From contig JAIXMO010000063.1 of assembly GCA_025677825.1 (NCBI GenBank), positions 1-64,000 of the forward strand: a stretch of DNA of 64,000 nucleotides, given 5' to 3'. The stretch comes from Helicostylum pulchrum (lineage: Eukaryota > Mucoromycota > Mucoromycetes > Mucorales > Mucoraceae). Below the pieces are notes generated by a model, which had not been told where the DNA came from, did not search any database, and saw only the letters and a list, made by a program, of their open reading frames with translations. Made by a program: the position numbers and the translations under genes. The number at the start of each line of letters is the position of its first letter. The first letter of the stretch is position 1. Positions 11,661 to 22,158 of the stretch are shown in pieces.

Positions 11661-12790
11661 TTAAGGAGATGATTGAGAAAACTAAAGAGTAGATCAATAT
11701 ACATACATATTTACACAGATTTATAAAATAAATAAAAGACTTACGTAGTTTGAAGGAACAATACCAATGGTACCATCTAATTTCTTTGCTTGCCACCAAT
11801 TTCCACTCTTATTTAACATTTCTACTACTTCTCCCTTTGCAAAAGAAATTTCGTTAGGATCGTCTGGATTGGCTTGATCTAGTAATACAGCAGCAGCAGG
11901 TTAGTTTAATTGTAAGGAGAATGGTTTTTTTAAAAAGAAAAAAAAATGTGATAATACTAACATGGGTGAAGAGCAGTGGCCATGATTTTTTGAACATCAG
12001 GTGCTTGTTGAGATACTTGATGAGGAGCAGGCGTGGGAGGAGAGCTGTTATGTGACATGGGTATATTAATACTAGCAACAGAAGCTTGATTGTGATTGTA
12101 ATGACTATTGGCTTCAGGTGAAGATAAAGCCAACTTGCTTTCTTTAGGGCTTCCGCGAATATTACCTACACCATTTTGTGATACAGGGGAAACAATACCC
12201 GAGTCAACGAATTGATACACAGCTGATTCCTCTGTACTGCCATATAATATAACCCAGAAAAACTTTTTTAAAAAAAAGAATCAATACGGTAGCTATTTTA
12301 CTAAATACAATTTATATATGTTATTACCTGCATAACAATAAGAATAACAGCACCAGCGCCAGCAGCTTGTGCACCACCAGTATGCCAAACCATTAATCTA
12401 TCAATATTAGACGTTAACATTGAAATACTGATACCTAATAAAAGTGCAAACTACATACGAAAAAAGGTTAATATATATAGCTCCTTCTCAATTGGTTTTC
12501 TTTTTTTGTACCATGATTTGATATTGATGAAATATTTGCTTAAAAATGGTAAAGAATAAACCGATTAGAAAGAACAATTCATAAAATACTGTCCACCAAA
12601 GTCCACCTGCTGAACGACCTAAAATACAGGTACCAATAAATGCTATAAACCATCCTCCCTATATCTATTTGATCAGTCTTTTGTTTTACTGCTTTTTTAT
12701 TTATATCAGTGGTGGTTTATATACCAGTGACATGATGACTGAAACCAAAACAATTGGATTTTTTGTTATATGTGCTGAAGTTAAATGCAT
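11661..12790 (-). CDS. SHO1: High-osmolarity sensor Sho1 (four TM helices plus SH3)
   Basis: About 260 residues in six exons. It starts MHLTSAHITKNPIVLVSVI and has four closely spaced membrane helices, including LVGWFIAFIG, LWWTVFYELFFLIGLFF and GAVILIVMQFFWVILYG. A Ser/Pro/Asn-rich cytosolic linker follows, then a C-terminal SH3 domain with ALHPYQANPDDPNEISFAKG, GNWWQAKKLDG and GIVPSNY. This is the classic layout of fungal Sho1, the membrane anchor that recruits the Pbs2 MAPKK to the HOG pathway. The SH3 domain is split by an intron with GTTAGT donor inside the ALYDY-equivalent Tyr codon. The 3' end is ambiguous. A GTAAGT donor right after SNY suggests a last exon coding FSQSSP with its stop at 11661-11663. 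Reading through would stop at 11721. Confidence 0.93.
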
Positions 12791-13073
12791 TTTGGCAGCA
12801 GTAAAGAAAAAAAAAAAAAGGAAAGTAAAAGAGTAAAAAAGAAAATATGTAACAGAGAAAATCAAATATAAAGTTTTTTTTTTTTTTTTTTTTTTTACAC
12901 CAAATTAATGTTGTGTATTACCATTTTTTTTTCTAAAAAAAAAGGCAAAAGACCCTTATTTTTCTTTGCGTGTATTTTATACAAAAAGATGCTTTTTTTT
13001 ATTTTTTCAATACAAGAAAAAAGAAAATGATTGTTATACTATTATAAATACTTTTTTTTTTAAAAAAAAATAT
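12791..13073. other. Short spacer between SHO1 and RPS29
   Basis: Mostly poly-T and poly-A, including T22 at 12874-12895 and a T10A9 palindrome at 13052-13070 directly beside the last exon of RPS29. It must contain the SHO1 promoter. No gene seen. Confidence 0.4.
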
Positions 13074-13627
13074 TTAACGATACTACAGAAAATAAATATA
13101 TGTAGACATGTTAGATATAAACTCTCTCATTTACTTTTTCTTTTTTGGTTTTTACCTTGTGGAAACCAATATCGCTGGCATATTCACGGAAACATTGACG
13201 ACAGATGTTCAAGTTGTACTTTCTAATCAAACCAGCTCTGTGAGCACAGACTCTACTATAAAGTTGCAAAAAAAAAAAAAAAAAAAAAAAAAAAGTTAAT
13301 AAACCCAAGTCTTATTGTATACACGACTATACCACCGCTTTTGTAGTAATACACAAACACACACGTATGTTATATGCAAAAACGGCCCTTTCTTATTCAT
13401 CATGAAAAAGGGGTCAATTAAGCATGCCATCATGTACTATTTTTTTCGGTGGCTTATACTGTCATGTTTTTGAACTCTTTATTCTCTTTCTCTTTCTCTC
13501 TTTTTACGCTTGTAAAAAAAAAAAGAGAGAAACACTTTTAAATAAAAAAGGAACTCAATACGTACCAGGCACGAGAGCCCTTACCAAAGGACTTGGGGTG
13601 AGAATTCCAAACGTTAGCGTGGGCCAT
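13074..13627 (-). CDS. RPS29: 40S ribosomal protein uS14 (Rps29)
   Basis: Three exons encode 56 residues, the normal size for this protein. Exon 1 gives [20 protein letters not shown]. Exon 2 (ending 13156) gives [20 protein letters not shown] and [14 protein letters not shown], with the four zinc-binding cysteines in two CX2C pairs. Exon 3 is only nine bases, TATCGTTAA, at 13074-13082, adding Tyr-Arg and stop. That restores the expected YR C-terminus; the 73-nt intron before it begins GTAAAA and ends CTGTAG. Without it the frame would run into a non-homologous tail (KTKKEK). The first intron (~285 nt) is unusually long for the window and contains C/T-rich and poly-T stretches. Rps29 sits in the 40S head near the mRNA path. 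Confidence 0.97.
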
Positions 13628-13741
13628 TTTAATAATATAACGTTATTTCTTTTCTTTGAGGGAGGAAAAAAACAAAGTCGAGAAAGAACAAGAAAAAAAT
13701 TTGCGCTGCAGAAAAATTTAAATCGAAAACGTTAAAAATCC

Positions 13742-16700
13742 ATAATTTAAGGCTGTCACACCTGGCCTGTTTGTGAATAATAATACCCTCTTACACTTTT
13801 ATTCAAATGTGTTGCTTACCATTACAAATCTTTACGAGTTCGAATAGTGGCTTCGTCACTGCCCTGTCGTTCTCCCTTTAATTTTTTTGGCATGGCTTGG
13901 ATGGTTAAGCTTGTTATAACAGTAGACACACGTTTGAGAGGTGTTATTCTCGTTGGTAATACAGACAGATGTATACTTGCCATGTATATCCTGTTTCCAT
14001 TTACCACCGTAACGCAGATGAACTTTTATTCTTGATCCCACTCCTGCTCCTCGATCACCAATTATCATTATAAGTTTAGACTTTTTTCGTCCTTTGAACC
14101 CTATATTTATATGAAAGTAATAATTGTTTTAGTCTGTAGAAACCGAATACATACTATAATGGTATATGGCGAGTTACCCTCTTGTTTCTTTATAAAGTCT
14201 CTTTCCTGAGTACATAATTTGCGGCGAAATAATTTGTCTAGAATTTCTACCGATCTTTTGCTTCTTGCTTGACTCTTAGAAAAGCAAAATTTGTTCATTT
14301 CATTTCTGTATTGACTTTTACTAATATAATTTCTGTGAGCTTCGTGGATGTCTAAATTACTGTTCAATGGCGTTTCAAATAGAGATTTCTCAATCTGTAA
14401 GATTCTCTTTCCATCCTCCGTGGTATTATATTTTTCTATAATATCTTTCATTGAATGGTTTTCATTGATATCCGAGAGAGCATCGTATCTGTTATACAAC
14501 TCCAAATGAAATTTGAATCGATTTAATGTTATTCCAACAGTGTTAGTCATGGTGACTACACCATTATCAGTACCAGAAAATAGGGTATTATCGCTTGTTA
14601 CAGTTTCTCTATTGACCTAAGCGTCCTCAGCTTTAATTACAACATCATTAGAATTGGAAAGATCATACAACTGATTTACATCGTTTTTTTTTTTCCGAAA
14701 GTCTATCTCTTCCTGATGCTGTTTTAAGTAAATTTAATCGCTTTAGAGCCATTCTTTTGACATGCTGTAGCCTTTTTAGGGTTTTTAATACCGTACGAAT
14801 TCTCGTAATGACATCGAATGCTTCATATTCAGATTGTATTTTTTGTAAGTATATCGTTCCTCTGAAGAATATCGGAATTATATCTCCATTGCAACTTTAG
14901 ATCCTTCTTTTGTTTAGAATAATCGATTCTCGCTTCTTCTTTGAGGGAAATTCGCAATTGATTTGTTAAAGTACTAATTTTACTTTGAAGAAGACAAATT
15001 TCTTCTTTGATAACAGCTTCATCGTTATTGAGCTCCTGAACTACTTCGGGATCATTTAAAGCTTGTAAATAACTAGACTTTTCCTTATCTCGTAGAGAGT
15101 TTTTAACGGAGCGCTTTTATCCTAGTAGCCGAACAGTTATTAATCCAGGTACAAAAGTGATCGATTGGGAAAAGCGTAATCCAGCAGAATGGCACGTTTC
15201 TTGAATAGATTTCGTATCGAATACTGACGCAAACGCTTTGTCCTGATGTCTTCTAGCAGTTTCTTCAGAATTAATTATATATCCATCATAACCAAATAGA
15301 TACAAAGAGTTTTCTCTCTTTCGTGAAAGCATATGGTACAATGCTGGACCATCAATTCTTAAAGTATTCAATCTTAAACTGGGCATGGGGCATATATTCC
15401 TTGTGAATTTTTTTTTTAGCATGTGATTTCAAAAATTTCGTTCGCCAGCAGTATAAATGGAAGTTGTCGTACTATGTCAAAAGACAACTCCTTAGAGGGA
15501 ATATATGGAGCCAAATGATTGACGATCAATGCAGCGACTTTTAATTCTTCCTTGCTAATTTCACTACAGCAGCCCTTTAGTAACTCTTCAGTGTTGCCTG
15601 TTTCCTTTGACAAAAGTACATGTTTGATTGTTGCCTTTAATGAAAGTAAACGTTTTCTGGATATATCACAATCTACAGGTTTTGGTTCATCATTATTCAT
15701 TTCATCTTTGACGAAATCCTCTTCTGTTTCTTGCACGTTTGCCGTATCGGACGGCTGCTACATAACTTGTGTCGATACAATTGAAAAGGATAATAATAAA
15801 GAATATCGTTATATTTACCGATTTTTTAATCGCATAACTTTCTTTGAAAAAAGCTATTCTTTTCTGCGATGCTTCAACTTTCTTTTCGTTTGATTTTACT
15901 TGGTTTTTTTTTAAGTTTCTTGTATTTTTCTCGAACCAAGTTTCTCATTCGATTTCTAGTGAGAGTTTTTTCTGTACCCTTCTGTAGTTTTCTTTCACTG
16001 GAATTTTTTTTTTTTCAGCTTTCATTTCTCTATATTTACTTTTTCTCTCTGGTGCTAAGTGTACACGCAGTAGTACATCAATAAGATGATTCAGTGTTGA
16101 ATTAAATAACTTTTTTTTCCCCCACATGGTTTTAAAATTTGCATTGTAAATATCACGAGCAATACTCATTTCCGAACTTGATAGTTGCATATCATTATCC
16201 TTGTAAGTATCTCCACTGATACTGTAAGAAGACAAACACTCAAAAAGAGAATTCTTTAAATTTTAAGATTCTGTTGAGTTTTGTGCTTGACCTCTAGCAC
16301 CAAAATAATTAGAATGAATAAGAGATAAACGTGCTTCTTGAAACAGACTATTGATCTCCTTAGTACTTCCTGCATTAAAGGAAGACGTCGAAAGAGGGAC
16401 AGGTCTAAACTTTTGTACAGCTCCAGGAAGAAAGCCAGGAGGAAGAATTTTTAGGAAGGTTTAGTCCTTTTAAAGTTCCGTCATAGTTGAGTTTTCCATC
16501 TTTAAAAACTATACTACCGTTCTTAAATAACAGCATTGCTAAAAATACCACTTCTGATAAATTAGCAATGTAATTGGATACTCTTGACATTTTTTCTTGC
16601 AATTTTTTTGTAAGAATATCTCTTATTTCTAGAGGGAGATCACTTCGAATAATCTTATTCATAGAGACGGGACACGTTCTATTAACAATTTCTAACGATT

Positions 16701-17220
16701 GTTGTTGTTTTTCTGCAGACTGTGGTGGAGGTTCAGCTTCATCAATTTTTTTTTTTATACGACCGTTTCCGCAATTTGGTCAAAATGAGTTTCCACATAT
16801 TTCTTCCATGCGTCAATGTTCGTAACATCAAGATTTTTATCTAAATAATTAGATAAAACACTACCTGAACAGTTGGATGCTTTTGCGGCATTTTAAATTA
16901 TATTTGAAGGAAGTCTTTTAACCTTTAGGAGTTCTCCCTTTAACTTTTTGAGCGTTTTAGATGTATCTTCTTTCTTTAAGTCTTTAACGCAAAAGGTTAT
17001 TTTGGAAACACTACAGCCATGAATAGCGATGTTAAAATTATTAAATATAGCTTCTTTGGGTGTAGTTAAAATACGGGGGCGTTTGACAACATTAGTTGAA
17101 GATCCTTCACTTGCGTTTTGCGTAACATTTGGCCTTTTCCCTGATGATTTTACTTTTAATATTGGAACTGTAGTAGTTCAGCTACCGTTGAAGGAAGCTT
17201 CTTGTAATGTCTTTCTCCTT
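13742..17220 (-). pseudogene. Decayed transposase with zinc ribbon and possible RuvC core (TnpB/Fanzor-like)
   Basis: About 3.4 kb of minus strand is coherent coding text broken by many stops and frame changes. In order: an N-terminal Lys/Ser-rich part (TTPKEAIFNNFNIAIHGC); a helical part (DAWKKYVETHFDQIAE, EKMSRVSNYIANLSEVVFLA, FKTMWGKKKLFNSTLNHLID); a mid region (LRIDGPALYHMLSRKRE, YLFGYDGYIINSEETARRH); then SGTDNGVVTMTNTVG, which resembles the first RuvC acidic motif. After FHLELYNRYDAL a GT..AG intron (about 14100-14156) joins to KLIMIIGDRGAGVGSRIK, then NENNTSQTCVYCYNKL. The NTSQTC..C pattern resembles the zinc ribbon of TnpB/OrfB/Fanzor proteins. A degenerate NRPGVTALN follows where the last catalytic RDxxAALN-type motif would be. 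Flanking inverted repeats or a guide RNA were not found. The copy is plainly non-functional. The family name is a recollection and needs a profile search. Confidence 0.5.
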
Positions 17221-18350
17221 TTTTCCCATAAATAAAAAAAACTTCGATTTTAAAATATTAGTCAGTATATCTGGAAAAAGTAAAATACAATAGTGATTTA
17301 CCGAAATATCTGCCTCTGTTAAATTCGATGTAATTTAAACTGGTTCGATTAGAGAGTGAAAAAAAAGTAAAGTGCTTCAAGTTAAATGTTACTAAAATTA
17401 AATGTAAATGTAGAATAAATATGCAGAGGATTAAATTCACGCGTGTTTTAATTTTTGGGATTTTTTTTCCAACTGTAAAAACGCGAGACTGTATTTTATT
17501 ATGGAAGCTGAAACCCGTCCGTTTTTTTTTTTTTTTTTGAAACAAAAGGGTACTGTTTCTTTTTTACTGCTGTATATAATGTTGTAGAGGTAGTATAAGC
17601 TGAAATATGATTACAAAAAGAAATATATAAAAAGATATATTCAAAGGCAAGATAGTACGGGCTAGAAAATAAGTGTCATTTTTAATAGCTACAAGGATCT
17701 ACACTGAAAAAAAAAATTCGTCTGCAAAAAGCTAACTAACTACAAACTTGTATTTACTTTGAAAGCATTTAATTAAACTAAGGGGGGCCTTTTACGTAGA
17801 AAAAAGTGGCGTTCTATGTTACTGTACTTCCTTATGTAATACATTGACCGAGGTTCCATGAATGAAGGGGCAAATCACAAAAAGTTACCTAAACTTTTTC
17901 TTTTGCATGTAAATACAGTAAACAAATATACTTTACGTAAAAAAAACTATTCTATCCTACACATTCTGCTTTTAACTACTGAGAAAAGTGTACCAAGTCT
18001 CGTATGCTGCTGCTGCTACTCTTCAAGTTGAACGCATCATTTTCTTAAAAAGGTGGCTAATAATGTGTATAAATAAATCTTTTTTAGCCACCATCTAAAA
18101 ATAAAGCTGCAAGGGCAAAAATGACAGAAAAAGTAATTTTTTGTCTTACGTAAACGTTTGTATGTATAAAAAACGGGTAATGCATATCCTTTCTTTTGCC
18201 AAGCCTTTTTTTTTTCTTATCTACCCCCATACCACTGTGATTATCGTCATGCATTCTGTTAGTGCAAAGATAAAGCGTATAGTAGACACTCAATGACGAT
18301 GAAGTAATATAGTTCTCTTTTTATTTTTATTTTTAAATAGTATATACAAT
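17221..18350. other. Intergenic, no gene seen
   Basis: AT-rich with homopolymers and a short TGCTGCTGCTGCTAC run near 18007. The few open frames are Lys/Phe/Thr-rich and unconvincing. Any end of the adjacent decayed element would lie here, but I could not see a terminal repeat. Confidence 0.4.
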
Positions 18351-18944
18351 CTAACTATAAGCTGGAGGAGCAATTGTATTAGCATTTGTAGTAGCTTCCC
18401 GATAAGACGGTAAGTCATCTTGTGTCCAAGCAGTGGGTTGTTGCGCTGTACCGACGTTACGAACTCGGTCAGCCAGCATGGCCGATGTAGCCATTTTTAT
18501 ATACTCCTTTAACGATTCTCTACGATTAGCGTCTTTTTTGTTGTTAAATGCGATATCAATCTTTATATTTTCATTTCGTATTGTCTTTATATCTAGCTGT
18601 AATCCCTTTTTATACGTTGACTTGGTCTTGAGTGATTGGAAGTCTGATAATTGAAATTCACATGTATCAAAGTAGTTTGGTTTCGTCGGGGCAATACTAG
18701 TGGATTGTGATAGTAGTATCAATCTTTTGTTGGTGAGATGTATTGACGCAGTTAAAGATTCTTTGTAGTTGACAGTGTTACTACTACTGCCTGCACAATA
18801 ATACACAATTACTTTTATAGAGTCTTGGTTAAAGTAGTAGCTTTCATTAACTTGTGAGACCGGTACTCGATAAATAGAAGGTAATTTATGTGTCTTTGAT
18901 GATTTTGTATTGAGGTATACACTAGTACAATTGAAAGATGCCAT
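18351..18944 (-). CDS. WBP2/GRAM-like protein with C-terminal PY motifs
   Basis: A single-exon gene of 197 residues. The first ~155 residues look like a PH/GRAM-type beta-rich fold: YFNQDSIKVIVYYCAG, SLTASIHLTNKRLILLSQS (the 'T..RLILL' strand is typical of GRAM domains), YFDTCEFQLSDFQSLKTK and QLDIKTIRNENIKIDIAF. A helix with SLKEYIKMA follows. The tail carries DLPSYREATT and ends TIAPPAYS, a PPxY motif plus a PSY variant, as in WBP2-type adaptors that bind WW domains. In fungi the natural partner would be a Rsp5/Nedd4-type ubiquitin ligase, but that is inference. The start is the only Met with room before the fold. Sequence identity to animal WBP2 is low, so the assignment rests on architecture. 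Confidence 0.6.
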   Translation of the reverse strand: MASFNCTSVYLNTKSSKTHKLPSIYRVPVSQVNESYYFNQDSIKVIVYYCAGSSSNTVNYKESLTASIHLTNKRLILLSQSTSIAPTKPNYFDTCEFQLSDFQSLKTKSTYKKGLQLDIKTIRNENIKIDIAFNNKKDANRRESLKEYIKMATSAMLADRVRNVGTAQQPTAWTQDDLPSYREATTNANTIAPPAYS

Positions 18945-19828
18945 TTTATATGTAAAAGAGAAAAAAATAAAAAATTAAATCACTTGCCTTTTGTAGGCCT
19001 TTTTTTTTTTTTCTTCTCGGACGGCTGGGGTTTTACCGATAGAAATTGAGGAGCCGACGGTCTCTCAATCTCAAAACGCACCATGCGCTAACGACTTTGC
19101 ACGTAGTTCAGAATCATTTTTTACTCTTGTATCTTTTTTTTTTATGCCTGTCACTTATAACTATTAAAAGAATCAGGGAGCACTCTGCTTCGTATATAGG
19201 TTAAATAAGTTTATTTATACATTATACAACTCCTATACCCAGCCTCATTTTAGGAGCTCTCTAATATTTGCTATCACACAAAGGAAAATGAATACGACGT
19301 TTAATTATAGTTTTAACTTATTTAACCCGATATAGTAACTCTCGTTCCGTCATTCCATGCAATTCTTTTACTGTATTTATATTTGATAACGTATTTACTT
19401 ATTCAATTAACAAGTGTTTATCAGCTAGGAAGCAGATACACCAAAAAAAAGACTTTCATCTCTTCGTATACCCTATGATAACAGCAAAAGAATACATGTC
19501 TTGTTTTCTGATAATCACATGGACGATAAAAGAGACGATAATGATGACCTCATGCTCTAATTGTAAAACACTTGAAAAGATAAAAGAGATGGAGGAAGAA
19601 CTTTATACCGATTTACCATCTACATACAACGAAGCTTACGTGTATATAATCTCCAAGTAGCTAGGGAGGTTTTTTTGAAACACTTTACCTCAGCTAAACT
19701 TTAACTTTTTTGCTTCTGCTAGTCGCGTAAAAGAACACTCAGGTACCAACTCTCTACTGGTACTGCTGTTTGAACTACACTCGACATATTAGAGTTTAAT
19801 TACAATTTATAAATGGTATAGCTGTATT

Positions 19829-20032
19829 TTGCGGGGTAACTACATATTTGAGTTTACTTTACAGAATCATGATGATGTACATATAAACGATGTAAAAAAA
19901 TCAGGATATAAACAAACTTTTTTTTTTTTTTTTCAAGTGAGTATCGTACCTGGAAGAAACAGCCAGATGGCAATGATATGCATTTTTTGGTTGCGACCCA
20001 ATGGCATTACAATCTACCAGCCACCCAATCAA
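19829..20032 (+). pseudogene. Possible two-exon remnant of an unidentified gene
   Basis: The stretch before the T-tract reads RGNYIFEFTLQNHDDVHIND then VKKSGYKQ. After T17 and CAAG (a plausible acceptor) another frame reads SEYRTWKKQPDGNDMHFLVA then TQWHYNLPATQSNTNM and a stop at 20030-20032. Both pieces have ordinary protein composition, and the second has the 'Y..WKK..GNDMH' look of small beta-barrel (LURP/DUF6593-like) proteins. That comparison is weak. No donor in the right phase and no start codon were found, so it may be a dead fragment. Confidence 0.28.
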
Positions 20033-20134
20033 ATACTAATATGTAACATGTGCGGCTGACGTAAAAGGGATCGTTTTAGTTTTTGCTGGTACTTATTCAA
20101 AGTGCTTCCATATGCTGTAACTTTTGACGTTTTG

Positions 20135-20163
20135 ATTCTGGGCTTTACTTGAGAGCCCAGAAT
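20135..20163. repeat. Perfect 10-bp inverted repeat (hairpin)
   Basis: ATTCTGGGCT at 20135-20144 and its exact complement AGCCCAGAAT at 20154-20163 are separated by nine bases. It lies about 210 bp upstream of TRM6. It could be a hairpin in DNA or RNA, a factor site, or the tip of a small element. Confidence 0.6.
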
Positions 20164-20373
20164 TTCTCAGTTAGGCTCCTTTCTAAATACATGTAAAAAG
20201 ACTCACTAACAGCGCAAAGGGGAACATCCCCTTTCTCACCTCTTCTGAGGATTTTCTTTCTTGCAGAACTTTTTTTCAAAAGTAAAACCAGTCACCTTTT
20301 TTCTCGAATGCATTTTTTTGGGTAAAAAAAAAAATACATGTATTTTTTTATCTTTCTTACTCATTGTATTAAA

Positions 20374-22025
20374 ATGGCGGAAACTTCATTTACACACCAT
20401 GAATCCGATTTAATTCAAGCTGGAAAGCATATTCTTATTCAGTTACCTAGTGGAGGTGCTAAAATTGTAAACTTGAAAGCCAACAGGTAAAAACACCTAG
20501 AGACGTACCTTTTTTTTATTTTATTTTATTAATTTTATTTTTATTTTGTGGGCAGTAACGTTGGGTTAGGAAAGTTTGGTACTTTCGAGTCTAATAAACT
20601 TATTGGAAAACCATTCGGTTTATCATACGAAATTTTAGCTCAAAAAGAACTTCGTGCTGTAGGTCATGTATCCAAAAACACTACTATTGGTAGGTAAACA
20701 ATATTTATTTATTTTTGCTGATAAAACAAGATATTAATATCATCATCGTAAAGAGGAAACTACTGCCAACAACAGAGAGATTATTGATGATGCTACCGTT
20801 CAGAGATTATCTCATGAAGAAGTTATCAAATTAAAAGAACAAGGATTACAAGGAACACTTGGAACTGAAGAAATTATCAAAAAGATGGTCGATTCACATT
20901 CTGAATTTGCTAAAAAGACTGAATTTTCAAAAGCAAAATATATCGAGCGTAAAAAGAAAAAGTAACTATATAAAACACTGCAAGTAGCAGAGAGACAGAT
21001 TACTTACTTCTTCCTTTAAAAAAAGGTTTATGAAGACATTTACACCTGTTCGCCCTACTATCAATACAATTGTAGATTACTTTTTCAGCAAGAATCCCGA
21101 TAAAATCAAACACCTTCGAGTCGATACACTTTCTCAACTTTTATGCTTAGCTAACGTACATGCCAATAACAAAATGTTGGTTGTGGACGATACACAAGGT
21201 TTGATTGTTGCATCTGTACTAGAGCGTATGGGTGGTCACGGTCAAGTCGTTGCTATTCACGAAGGTGATTATCACAACTACGATATTCTGCGTTACATGA
21301 ATTTCTCTCAAGAAATCCAAGATACATTATACACCGTTCCTTTTGCCTTGGTAGATCCTGAAGCTTATGATGAACCTTTCGAAGTTTTGACAGACGAAGA
21401 ATTTGCTCTTTTACAAGACGATCCTAAAAGAACCTACTTGAGACGCAAGACCGCATACGACTACAAAGTCAACTCACGAAAACTTTTACACGAAGGAGAC
21501 TTTGACGGTTTAATTTTATCTTCATCACTTACACCTGAATCCGTACTTAAAGTATTAAAGCAGTACGTTTGTGGATCAAGACCTATTGTTGTTTACAGCT
21601 TTAATAAGGAAGTTTTATTACAAGCTGCTTATTGGATGCGTAGATCCACTGATTTCCTTAACGCTGAATTGACCGAGAGTAGTTTACGTGAGTACCAAGT
21701 TTTGCCCGGACGTATGCATCCTAATATGATGATGAGCTCTGGTGGTGGATACCTTTTAAGCGCTCTTCGCGTCATTGATTGTCCGTTTGACCCTGCTTTG
21801 GCCAAGAGAGGTGGTGGTAACGACGATAGACGTTTCAAAAAGAAGAAGACAGAAGCACCTGCCGCCGCTAAAGAAGAACCTTCTACTACTACCATTATTA
21901 AAGAAGATACTCCTGTAGAAACTACTCCCAAGGAAGATACTTCAGTGGAAACTACTCCTGCGGTAGATACTCCCAAGGAAGATACTCCCAAGGAAGATAC
22001 TCCTATGGAAGACACTACTGAATAG
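20374..22025 (+). CDS. TRM6: tRNA (adenine58-N1)-methyltransferase non-catalytic subunit Trm6
   Basis: Four exons encode a protein of about 490 residues. The N-terminus AGKHILIQLPSGGAKIVNLK and GLGKFGTFESNKLIGKPFG is the Trm6/Gcd10 signature. It is followed by NREIIDDATVQRLSHEEV, LKEQGLQGTLGTEEIIKKMV and KAKYIERKKKKF. The C-terminal half is a Rossmann-like methyltransferase fold without a SAM motif (MLVVDDTQGLIVASVLERMG, FDGLILSSSLTPESVLKVLK, MHPNMMMSSGGGYLLSALRV). Trm6 pairs with catalytic Trm61 in the nucleus to make m1A58 in initiator and other tRNAs. The introns near 20490, 20694 and 20963 all preserve frame; the third splits KKKF. The tail after GGGNDDRRFKKKK is low-complexity, with repeated KEDTP/VETTP units. 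Convergent with the P450 gene, 133 bp apart. Confidence 0.95.
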
Positions 22026-22158
22026 ATTTTTAAACTTTTTTTTTTATTTTTTATCATTATTTTTTAAAAAAAAGGGGTAAATAAACAATTGTAATAGCAT
22101 AAATTTTTTTAGAAACATATAAAAAAAAATTACAGTGAGGATATATACATAATTTACT

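Larger units (their letters stand above)
18945..20373. other. Intergenic, with possible broken exons and a perfect hairpin
   Basis: Contains coding-like text on the plus strand at about 19829-20032 (listed separately), a 10-bp perfect inverted repeat at 20135-20163, and T-rich DNA that must include the TRM6 promoter. A small open frame at 19475-19660 (61 codons, with LEKIKEMEEELYTDLPSTYN) has no recognisable domain. Confidence 0.35.

Noticed and set aside
13283..13566. Possible C/D snoRNA in the long first intron of RPS29 (ATGATGA present on the sense strand)
   Set aside because: The C-box-like word is there, but I found no CTGA D box at a workable distance and no terminal stem.
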